Source: Arenicola marina (Eukaryota; Annelida; Polychaeta; Arenicolidae). From it: a stretch of DNA of 64,000 nt. A program made the position numbers and the translations under genes. Position 1 is the stretch's first letter; every line of letters starts with the position of its first letter. Shown here piece by piece: positions 12,901-20,808 of this stretch. The stretch is from assembly GCA_964019135.1 (NCBI GenBank), contig OZ025265.1:4718318-4782317 (forward strand), given 5' to 3'. The notes below the pieces were generated by a model. It ran no database searches. It had not been told where the DNA came from and saw only the letters and a list, made by a program, of their open reading frames with translations.

Positions 12901-15900
12901 TACCGGGGAGTCAGCCCCAGGCTAGCCGCCGGTAGGTGTACCGGGGGGTCAACCCCAGGCGGGCCAGCGGTAGGTGTACCGCGGGGTCAACCCAAGGCGG
13001 GCTAACGGTAGGTTTACCGGGGGGCAAACCCCAGGCGGGCTAACGGTAGGTGTACCGGGGGGTCAACCCCAGGCGGGCTAACGGTAGGTGTACTGGGGGT
13101 TCAACCCCAGGCGGGCCACCGGTAGGTGTACCGGGGGGTCAACCCCAGGCGGGCTAACGGTAGGTGTACCGCGGGGTCAACCCCAGGCGGGCCAAAGGTA
13201 GGTGTACTGGGGGGTCAACCCCAGACGGGCCAACGGTAGGTGTACCGGGGGGTCAACCTCAGGCGAGCCAACGGTAGGCGTACCGGGGGAGTCAACCCCA
13301 GACGGGCCACCGGTAGGTGTACTGGGGGGTCAACCCCAGGCGGGCCACCGGTAGGTGTACCGGGGAGTCAACCCCAGGCGGGCCACCGGTAGGTGTACCG
13401 GCGGGTCAGCTCCAGGCGGGGCAATGGTAGGTGTACCCGGGAGTCAACTCCAGGCGGGCCAACGGTAGGTGTACCGGGGAGTCAACCCCAGGCGGGGCAC
13501 CGGTGGGTGTACCGGGGGGTCAACCCCAGGCGGGCCACCGGTAGGTTTATCGCAGGGGTAACCCCGGCGGGCCAACGGTCGGTGCTACTTCTACTTTACT
13601 GTGTGTACGGTCGTCACCCACTATCAATGTCAAAGTGTATTTCTCCCGACGTATTGCTCGTGCTCAGTTTATCGCATGTCCCATGATTATCTATTTAACA
13701 TTAATCGTTCCTTCAGAATCGGTTGCCATGACAAGGACCTCCGGTCGACCCCCAGGCCAGCGACCCGGTCCACATCCCGGCCACGCCCGGCCGGGCCCGG
13801 GGCAAGGGCCACCGCCCTACCCCATCCACCCCGGGGTACAACCCCGGCCCCAGGGCGCACCGCCCGGCTACGGCTGTAAGTGATCTCGATGTCTAACCTG
13901 GAGCACACACCCCTCCCTCGGCCCCCACCCTCCCCGAGCCTCCAGCCCACAACGCCGCCGTCCCCGGAAACTGCTGGTTCTTGTCGCTGTGAAAGGGGGT
14001 ACTATACCGGGTGGATACTTCTCCTTATATGTCCAGATGCTTCGAAGAATGTCGCCCGGGTATTCCGTTTATCAATGCTGTCTGGATACCCTCTATGGAA
14101 CTCCTCTCGATTCCCGTCTGAACACCCTCGGAATAAGCCTCGGAGTATCCCTCTGGGGACCCCTTCTAGAACCCCTCAGGGGCAGCAGAGGGCCCCTGAG
14201 GGGGCGGGGCAGCAGAGGGCCCCTGAGGGGCGGGGCAGCAGAGTGCCCCTGAGGGGGCGGGGCAGCAGAGGGCCCTTAAGGGGGCGGGGCAGCAGAGGGC
14301 CCCTGAGGGGGTGGGGGCAGCAGAGGGCCCCTGAGGGGACGGGGGCAGCAGAGGGCCCTTGAGGGGGCGGGGCAGCAGAGGGCCCCTGAGCGGGCTGGGC
14401 AGCAGAGGGCCCCTGAGAGGGCGGGGTAGCAGAGGGCCCCTGAGGGGGTGGGGGCAGCAGAGGGCCCCTGAGGGGGCGGGGCAGCAGAGGGCCCTTGAGG
14501 GGGCGGGGCAGCAGAGGGCCCTTGAGGGGGCGGGGCAGCAGAGGGCCCTTGAAGGGGCGAGGCAGCAGGGGGCCCCTGAGGGAGCGGGGCAGCAGAGGGC
14601 CCCTGAGGGGGTGGGGGCAGCAGAGGGCCCCTGAGGGGGCGGGGGAAGCAGAGGGCCCCTGAGGGGGTGGGGGTAGTAGAGGGCCCCTGAGGGGGTGGGG
14701 GCAGCAGAGGGCCCCTGAGGGGGTGGGGCAGCAGAGGGCCCTTGAGGGGGCGGGGCAGCAGAGGGCCCCTGAGGGGCGGGGCAGCAGAGTGCCCCTGAGG
14801 GGGTGGGGCAGCAGAGAGCCCTTAAGGGGGCGGGGCAGCAGGGGGCCCCTGAGGGGGCGGGGCAGCAGAGGGCCCCTGAGGGGGTGGGGGCAGCAGAGGG
14901 CCCCTGAGGGGGCGGGGCGGCAAAGGGCCCCTGAGGGGGCGGGGCAGCAGAGGGCCCCTGAGGGGGCGGGTGCAGCAGAGGGCCCCTGAGGGGGCGGGCA
15001 GCAGAGGGCCCCTGAGGGGGCGGGGCAGCAGAGGGCCCCTGAGGGGGCGGGGCGGCAGAGGGCCCCTGAGGGGGCGTGGCAGCAGAGGGCCCCTGAGGGG
15101 GCGGGGCAGCAGAGGGCCCCTGAGGGGGCGGGGCAGCAGAGGGCCCCTGAGGGGGCGGGGCAGCAGAAGGCCCCTGAGGGGGCGGGGGCAGCAGAGGGCC
15201 CCTGAGGGGGCGGGGTAGCAGAGGGCCCCTGAGGGGGCGGGGCAGCAGAGGGCCCCTGAGGGGGCGGGGCAGCAGAGGGCCCCTGAGGGGGCGGGGCAGC
15301 AGAGGGCCCCTGAGGGGACGGGGGCAGCAGAGGGCCCCTGAGGGGGCGGGGTAGCAGAGGGCCCCTGAGGGGGCGGGAGCAGCAGAGGGCCCCTGAGGGG
15401 ACGGGGGCAGCAGAGGGCCCCTGAGGGGGCGGGGTAGCAGAGGGCCCCTGAGGGGGTGGGGGCAGCAGAGGGCCCCTGAGGGGGCGGGGACAGCAGAGGG
15501 CCCCTGAGGGGGTGGGGGCAGCAGAGGGCCCCTGAGGGGGTGGGGGCAGCAGAGGGCCCCTGAGGGGGCGGGGCGGCAGAGGGCTCCTGAGGGGGCGGGG
15601 CGGCAGAGGGCTCCTGAGGGGGCGGGGGCAGCAGAAGGCCCCTGAGGGGGCGGGCAGCAGAGGGCCCCTGAAGGGGCGGGGTAGCAGAGGGCCCCTGAGG
15701 GGGCGGGGCGGCAGAGGGCCCCTGAGGGGGCGGGGCAGCAGAGGGCCCCTGAGGGGGCGGGGCAGCAGAGGGCCCCTGAGGGGGCGGGGCAGCAGAGGGC
15801 CCCTGAGGGGGCGGGGCGGCAGAGGGCCCCTGAGGGGGCGGGGCAGCAGAGGGCCCCTGAGAGGGCGGGGCAGCAGAGGAGTGTTGCTGCGTTGAAAAAG

Positions 15901-17099
15901 GCCCTCTGGGTCCCTGCACAGGTTTTGTCCAGAGCGGACTAAGAGCGACTCGTGGAATTTTAGGTGAATTTCTCGTTCGTATAGTCAAGATTTAGACGTC
16001 ACATATGTTTTACATATTTTATGAAAGAGACATGTCTCTCCGCCGTTGATTCGCCAGTCATACCTTGGATATTGTTATATATTTGTGGTAGCATTACAAC
16101 ATCAAGTTATGGCTCGGCCTCGTAGCGTATTTAATGTTTTTAGCGTAAACTTAATTATGTACATAAGCAATTAGGGACAAATCATTGTAGGTGGAATACG
16201 ATATGGCCATGGCCTGAGTAAGCCATTGTGGGTGTTTGTTGTCTGACGAGTCATTGACGTATTGCAGACCCTCCCCCGGCGGGTGGAAATCCAGGACCAC
16301 CCACCTACCCCCAGGGCCAACCCCCGGGATACTCCGCTCCCCCCCAGGGCTACTCCAACCCCTCGGCCTACTCAGGTATGTGCCCAGACACAATAGTCAG
16401 GTTCAGACGGTAGTCTAGCGCAGTACGCACTGCCCATTGTAATTCACGTGTCAAATGGTGAAATGCATGTAGAATGTGAATATCAGCTATGGCCTCAGGT
16501 GCAAGTAATGGATTGTTATACATGTGAGTAATAGGCACAATACCGGGTACCCGACCGGCTCGACGTATCTTTATGGTGATGCAAAACTTGAGATACCCGT
16601 TGGCGAAAGGTCTCGTTAATTGTAGCTTAATATCTTTTATATTAGACTCCAACTCGGAAATATCCATTACTCCAGAGCGTAGTGGCTATTGCCGAGCTTA
16701 CTATTGAAAATGAGCTTATTTTGGATGCACTAATGCACAATAACCGGAACTTCTGCTCATAAATAAGTCGGATATAATATCCACAATAAAAGCACATGGT
16801 CTGTCGAAAGTCCCATTTCTTAAACAGACCGTTATATAGATTCCAAGAAACTGTTGCACCATATTTACATGCCAAGGGTCATGTCGTCGAAAAGGCAAAC
16901 GACGCAATGACTGCTTTCTATTGAGAGTTGATGGTATATATATATATATATATATATATATGATTTATATATATATGTGTGTGTGTGTTGCCAGCATAAT
17001 GTTCAGCATTTTGTTCATAGATATACTATATCTATATATTTGTTTATGTGTCTTTGTCTAGGCGACACCACTGGACCTCCACCAGCATACAGTTACTAG
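6734..17099 (+). CDS. Shisa/CYYR1-like single-pass membrane protein, seven exons
   Basis: Seven exons (6734-6927, 7313-7440, 8191-8335, 11513-11640, 13717-13875, 16268-16375, 17062-17099) join with GT-AG borders and matching phases to 900 bases, 299 residues plus TAG. Order: hydrophobic leader; Ser/Tyr/Arg repeats (SSYRSSYSSYR); a Tyr-rich run (RGYYYYYYRQYFYYYNSG); a six-cysteine module with ICENY, FSCPNPF and YCCGDNYAEYCC; a helix (about 24 residues, starting IIAGIVIGSLIGLVIL); then a Pro/Gly/Tyr-rich tail with PPPY, PPGY, PPTY, PPGY and PPAY, ending PPPAYSY. The paired CC motifs, helix and PPxY tail are the Shisa/CYYR1 layout. In known relatives PPxY motifs bind WW-domain proteins such as NEDD4-type ligases, and Shisa proteins regulate receptor trafficking; a role here is inference. 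The start is uncertain: ATG 6734 gives a good leader, but 6816 also looks like an acceptor, in which case the true first exon lies outside the window. Minisatellites touch exons 1, 3 and 4. Confidence 0.85.
6928..7312 (+). other. Intron 1 of the Shisa/CYYR1-like gene
   Basis: Bounded by GTGAGT and a pyrimidine-rich CTCACTCCCCAG. I see no other feature inside. Confidence 0.75.
7313..7440 (+). CDS. Exon 2 (Tyr-rich ectodomain) of the Shisa/CYYR1-like gene
   Basis: 128 bases, entering at phase 2 and leaving at phase 1 with GAAG|GTAAGT. It encodes SYIPTARYSRSYASYRG followed by a run of six tyrosines, RQYFYYYNSG and TYLNRNTGE. The Tyr/Arg/Ser bias continues that of exon 1. Confidence 0.85.
7441..8190 (+). 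other. Intron 2 of the Shisa/CYYR1-like gene
   Basis: AT-rich intron between GTAAGTG and TTGACCTGTAG. No gene, array or element recognised in it. Confidence 0.75.
8191..8335 (+). CDS. Exon 3 (six-cysteine Shisa-type module) of the Shisa/CYYR1-like gene
   Basis: 145 bases, phase 1 in and phase 2 out, ending GATCA|GTAAGT. It encodes ICENYEANDNGTFLGAFSC, then PNPFEPDDFTYCCGDNYAEY and CCRLAD. All six cysteines, including two CC pairs, are present. The last 55 bases of this exon are the exon-derived part of the 84-bp array that follows. Confidence 0.92.
8279..10231 (+). repeat. 84-bp array made from the end of exon 3 plus its splice donor, 23 donor copies
   Basis: The unit is the last 55 bases of exon 3 (from TCACCTACTGC to GATCA) plus GTAAGTGTTACACGG and about 14 more intron bases. 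The exon-end GATCA occurs at 84-base steps from 8335 to 9427, then after one 106-base step at 9533, then at 84-base steps to 10205: 23 in all, including exon 3 itself. Variants are few (GGACAG/GGGCAG, CTGTGG/CTCTGG, GCTAGC/GCTGGC), so the array is young or homogenised. Reading through any donor gives CAG TAA, a stop. Confidence 0.97.
10232..11512 (+). other. Distal part of intron 3
   Basis: Unique sequence between the 84-bp array and the acceptor CATTCCTTGCAG. A short CACAGTGC triplication lies near 10450. No coding exon recognised. Confidence 0.6.
11513..11640 (+). CDS. Exon 4 (transmembrane helix) of the Shisa/CYYR1-like gene
   Basis: 128 bases. It encodes PGIIAGIVIGSLIGLVILIL and IIVWIV, then the stop-transfer KTCKGSQRK and VNPRRAN. 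I place the donor at AACG|GTAGGT inside the first 38-bp unit, because it leaves phase 1, exactly what exon 5 needs. The other candidate, AAG|GTCAAC at 11618, would be phase 0 and has a poor consensus. Confidence 0.8.
11619..13590 (+). repeat. 38-bp array carrying a splice donor in each unit, about 52 copies
   Basis: The unit begins GTCAACCCCAGGCGGGCTAA and continues CGGTAGGTGTACCGGGG. The first unit contains the end of exon 4 and its GTAGGT donor, and nearly all later units keep GGTAGGTGTACC. Common variants are GGGCTAACG, GGGCCAACG, GGGCCAAAG, GGGCCACCG and GCTAGCCGCCG. Since 38 is not a multiple of three, only every third donor keeps the exon 4 to exon 5 phase, and the gene's own frame meets TAA in the third unit. 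Confidence 0.95.
13717..13875 (+). CDS. Exon 5 (Pro/Gly-rich cytoplasmic tail) of the Shisa/CYYR1-like gene
   Basis: 159 bases after the acceptor ATCGTTCCTTCAG, ending GGCT|GTAAGT, phase 1 in and out. It encodes ESVAMTRTSGRPPGQRPGPH and then PGHARPGPGQGPPPYPIHPG, VQPRPQGAPPGYG. It carries two PPxY motifs, PPPY and PPGY. Confidence 0.85.
13876..14174 (+). other. Proximal part of intron 5
   Basis: Unique C-rich intron between exon 5 and the 27-bp GC array. Small frames here have no recognisable content. Confidence 0.6.
14175..15885 (+). repeat. 27-bp GC-rich array in intron 5, about 63 copies
   Basis: The unit reads CAGCAGAGGGCCCCTGA then GGGGGCGGGG. Each unit holds a GC-box match (GGGGCGGGG) and several G runs on the transcribed gene's sense strand. 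A 388-residue minus-strand frame (14822-15988, APPPQGPSA repeats) and shorter plus frames are produced by the periodicity. Unlike the arrays at exons 3 and 4 this one has no splice donor and begins 300 bases from the exon. Confidence 0.95.
15886..16267 (+). other. Distal part of intron 5
   Basis: Unique AT-rich sequence leading to the acceptor GACGTATTGCAG. Nothing else seen. Confidence 0.6.
16268..16375 (+). CDS. Exon 6 (Pro/Tyr-rich tail) of the Shisa/CYYR1-like gene
   Basis: 108 bases, phase 1 in and out, ending TCAG|GTATGT. It encodes PPPAGGNPGPPTYPQGQPPG then YSAPPQGYSNPSAYS, with PPTY and PPGY motifs. Confidence 0.85.
16376..17061 (+). other. Intron 6 of the Shisa/CYYR1-like gene, with an (AT)n/(GT)n microsatellite
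   Basis: Intron between GTATGT and TGTCTTTGTCTAG. A TA-repeat followed by GTGTGTGT lies at about 16935-16988. Otherwise unremarkable. Confidence 0.75.
17062..17099 (+). CDS. Terminal coding exon 7 of the Shisa/CYYR1-like gene
   Basis: 38 bases: GDTTGPPPAYSY and the stop TAG at 17097-17099. The terminal PPAY is the fifth PPxY motif and is typical of the carboxyl end of Shisa-family tails. Confidence 0.85.
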
Positions 17100-17381
17100 C
17101 TGTCCCCACTCATGCCGTCCACCCGCTGTTGATCTACATGGCATGTCTGTGATAAGCTGCATATGTTTTGTACTTGCCTTTTACGACCAATTGACCATCA
17201 GCTGCAACTTTACACAGTCTATGGCAACCTACCAATTGTATATATATCATGCATGAATCTATCTAGGTAAGAACGGTTATGCGACAATTATTTTATCCTG
17301 TGACCATGGCTGTGGTTATGAAGTATCAGATTTGTGGCGTGATCACAAACTTAAAGCGTCTACATTTAGATAACTCATATG

Positions 17382-17387
17382 AATAAA
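17382..17387 (+). terminator. Candidate polyadenylation signal AATAAA
   Basis: First AATAAA after the stop of the Shisa/CYYR1-like gene, 283 bases downstream, in an AT-rich setting. Assignment is by position only. Confidence 0.45.
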
Positions 17388-17637
17388 TCGACATACCTTG
17401 CCATTAGTTTACAATGGTATACCATGAACCAATTATTAATTGATTGATTCAATTGATCCAAAACTGAAATTTAGGGAAAGGGGAGTGAATTTGTGAAATT
17501 ATTTGTCTACGGTTCCTCTGATGTTCCTGCATGTCACTTGGTTTGTCTTAACTCGTCCAAATGTTCGTATTGTGATAGTAGGCCGGACACTGAGATTAAG
17601 TGCATCTGTCCTCGCGTTACCATGTCGCGTACCAATT

Positions 17638-19048
17638 GAGTGTCACGAATTGCACGGGTGTCGCATGACGCTATGTGGTGCGTGACAATCGAGTCACGTA
17701 CTGCACGGGTGTCGCATGACGCTATGTGGTGCGTAACAATCGAGTCACGTACTGCACGGGTGCCGCATGACGCTATGTGGTGCGTGACAATCGAGTCACG
17801 TACTGCACGGGTGTCGCATGACGCTATGTGGTGCGTAACAATCGAGTCACGTACTGCACGGGTGTTGCATGACGCTATGTGGTGCGTAACAATCGAGTCA
17901 GCTACTGCACGGGTGTTGCATGACGCTATGTGGTGCGTAACAATCGAGTCACGTACTGCACGGGTGTCGCATGACGCTATGTGGTACGTGACAATCGAGT
18001 CACGTACTGCACGGGTGTCGCATGACGCTATGTGGTGCGTAACAATCGATTCACGTACTGCACGGGTGTCGCATGACGCTATGTGGTGCGTAACAATCGA
18101 GTCACGTACTGCACGGGTGCGGCATGACGCTATGTGGTACGTGACAATCGAGTCACGTACTGCACGGGTGCGGCATGACGCTATGTGGTGCGTAACAATC
18201 GAGTTACGTACTGCACGGGTGCCGCATGACGCTATGTGGTGCGTAACAATCGAGTCACGTACTGCACGGGTGTCGCATGACGCTATGTGGTGCGTAACAA
18301 TCGAGTCACGTACTGCACGGGTGCGGCATGACGCTATGTGGTGCGTAACAATCGAGTCACGTACTGCACGGGTGCCGCATGACGCTATGTGGTGCGTAAC
18401 AATCGAGTCACGTACTGCATGGGTGCGGCATGACGCTATGTGGTGCGTAACAATCGAGTCACGTACTGCACGGGTGCCGCATGACGCTATGTGGTGCGTA
18501 ACAATCGAGTCACGTACTGCACGGGTGCCGCATGACGCTATGTGGTGCGTAACAATCGAGTCACGTACTGCACGGGTGCCGCATGACGCTATGTGGTGCG
18601 TAACAATCGAGTCACGTACTGCACGGGTGCCGCATGACGCTATGTGGTGCGTAACAATCGAGTCACGTACTGCATGGGTCTCGCGTGACGCTATGTGGTG
18701 CGTAACAATCGAGTCACGTACTGCACGGGTGCGGCATGACGCTATGTGGTGCGTGACAATCGAGTCACGTACTGCACGGGTGTCGCATGACGCTCTGTGG
18801 TGCGTAGCAATCGAGTCACGTACTGCACGGGTGCCGCATGACGCTATGTGGTGCGTAACAATCGAGTCACGTACTGCACGGGTACCGCATGACGCTATGG
18901 GGTGCGTAACAATCGAGTCACGTACTGCAGGGGTGTCGCATGACGCTATGTGGTACGTGACAATCGAGTCACGTACTGCACGGGTGCGGCATGACGCTAT
19001 GTGGTGCGTAACAATCGAGTCACGTACTGCACGGGTGTCGCATGACGT
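17638..19048. repeat. 51-bp tandem array, about 27 copies
   Basis: The unit includes TGCACGGGTGTCGCATGACG, CTATGTGGTGCGTAACAATC and GAGTCACGTAC. It lies 250 bases past the AATAAA of the Shisa/CYYR1-like gene. Being 17 codons long and stop-free it makes a 509-residue plus frame (WCVTIESRTARVSHDAM repeats), which I do not take as a gene. GTGCGT(A/G)AC...GTCACGTAC forms an inverted repeat in each unit, perfect in some. Confidence 0.95.
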
Positions 19049-20677
19049 AAGCTCTGCGGCACCAAAGAATCCATTTGCTAGGTGGAGTTACATTTTCGAA
19101 ATTGTTTTGAACTTTTGCCCTGTCGTTATTATGGCACAAACATTTGCAACTCGCCACGAAAAGAAATAGTATTCTTGTGCACCGTATCTAACTGTTACGT
19201 TACTTGTACTCATTTGCTAAACAGTGCACTTGGTCGCTGTCAAAGAAAGTATTTTCTCTTTGTTCACCATGCGCTCTCATTTTGCAAAAACTTTCGCTCT
19301 CATTTTGCAAAAACAGTACTCGTTATAAAAGACTATCACTAATAGTTATCAAGATGCTATTTAATGTTTAATTACTAACGGTAGATTCGTGCATTCGAAT
19401 CATGTAATTTGTAAATGATTCAGACATGGAGTTTTCTAATGCATGCAGTGTATCACGGCTAAAGCCTTCGACATTGTGGTCAGACCAAGTGCAGCCAACA
19501 GGTTTTGGGGCTCGCGCTATACTGTCAGAATACCTATATTTCTGCCAGATAATAAGTTATACCTTCGTCTCTCGAAGTCACGTAGTCGCGGGTTCGACTC
19601 TAGCGGACTAGGGTCATGCTTATAGGTATGATTTTCAATTGATACGTCTTTTACAGTTGTTAACCCCTGGTGACTTTTATTGTGTGTTTTGTTTGTAAAT
19701 AACATATGTGTTTATTGTTCTGGCTTTAAAGGTTGTGCGGAGTCTGTGATGGAAACAATTCAGGGGAGCACTTTGTGCTTTATCTTGTCTTGCTACGAAT
19801 AAGATCTCAGGATTTAAAAACACCTTCAGAACATTTTAGGATAACATTGTAAAATGAAGTCTCTAATGTACAAACGCAATACTATATCAGGACAACTGAA
19901 ACGATATTTTATAATTATAAAAAGAGGACCACGTACAGATATTTGGAGGGAAGCCATGTACCATAGCCTACTTTACCAAAATGTCCATTTGACGATTTGT
20001 ATATGACCAGCAGGACGAACCCCTCATTTCAAATGTAAAAGCAGTTAGGCAAATAAAGAAACAAGACAGAATATCAAACTTCCCTATATATTATTTGGTT
20101 TATAAGATCTAGCAACCTCGGAAGCAAGTTGTGAAGCAACAAACTATCGAGAACGAATTACTGATATCTGATTGACCGGATTTGTGAGAGCGCTGAGTGT
20201 TGGTTGACCGATAATGGTTTGAGTGGCAGGACGGATTAAACATAAATAACAAAAACTACTCAAGTCCATCGAGGTGAGAATAATTTAATAAAGAATTTAC
20301 ACCTTTATATTGTCCCCTTTACCGTCGTGAATGAACCCACGGGACGTATATCGCAAACGGTGACTAATGCGAGAGCGATGCACAGACAATAACATTAAAA
20401 TACTGAGCAAATCACAGACCCGAACTTATTACTTTCAACATGTGATTACTGATGAGTGATATATCACAAAATAGACAAAGAGAGCAATATCACACGAATT
20501 CTGATACGCTGCTTATTATGGTCGGCTCCCACACCGCGCTTTGGCGTTCGGCAAAGTGACGTCCAGCCTAAGTGTATGAAAACTTGACAACTCAACCAAT
20601 AACAATAACTGTCACCACCATGACATTGGCAGGGAGGAAGAAGCGCATGTCGCGTTGTGGGATGTGTCTTCTGGCCT
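19049..20677. other. Intergenic region without a recognised gene
   Basis: Only short frames. At about 19540-19600 there is a weak tRNA-like stretch with the B-box match GGTTCGACTCT and a possible anticodon-type stem-loop (CCTTC GTCTCTC GAAGT). It could be a decayed tRNA-derived SINE, but no A box is clear. Confidence 0.4.
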
Positions 20678-20808
20678 TCAGGTGCTGACACTCAGGGCTT
20701 GTATGCTCCTGTCTGAGGCTGTAGCAGGACATGTAATAAAGAAAACAATGGTGAGACAGGTGAAAAGGGTTTCACTGCGTAACACCAGCCATCCCGCGAC
20801 GACATCGG
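20678..20808 (-). CDS. Probable last coding exon of the CCP gene
   Basis: After a T-rich tract ending GGATGTTGTCAG, 43 codons run to TGA with a second hydrophobic segment (TLFTCLTIVFFITCPATA). It fits the phase of the preceding exon, but the only support is frame and acceptor. Confidence 0.4.

Noticed and set aside
11645-13686. Glycine/proline-rich plus frames within the 38-bp array
   Set aside because: Short frames that change with each unit because 38 is not a multiple of three. They lie in the intron between exons 4 and 5.
14822-15988. 388-codon minus-strand proline-rich frame
   Set aside because: Produced by the GC-rich 27-bp intronic array. The unit length is a multiple of three, and the frame is antisense to a well-supported intron.
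17640-19169. 509-codon plus frame of 17-residue repeats
   Set aside because: Explained by the 51-bp minisatellite. No start context, domain or splice signal supports a protein.
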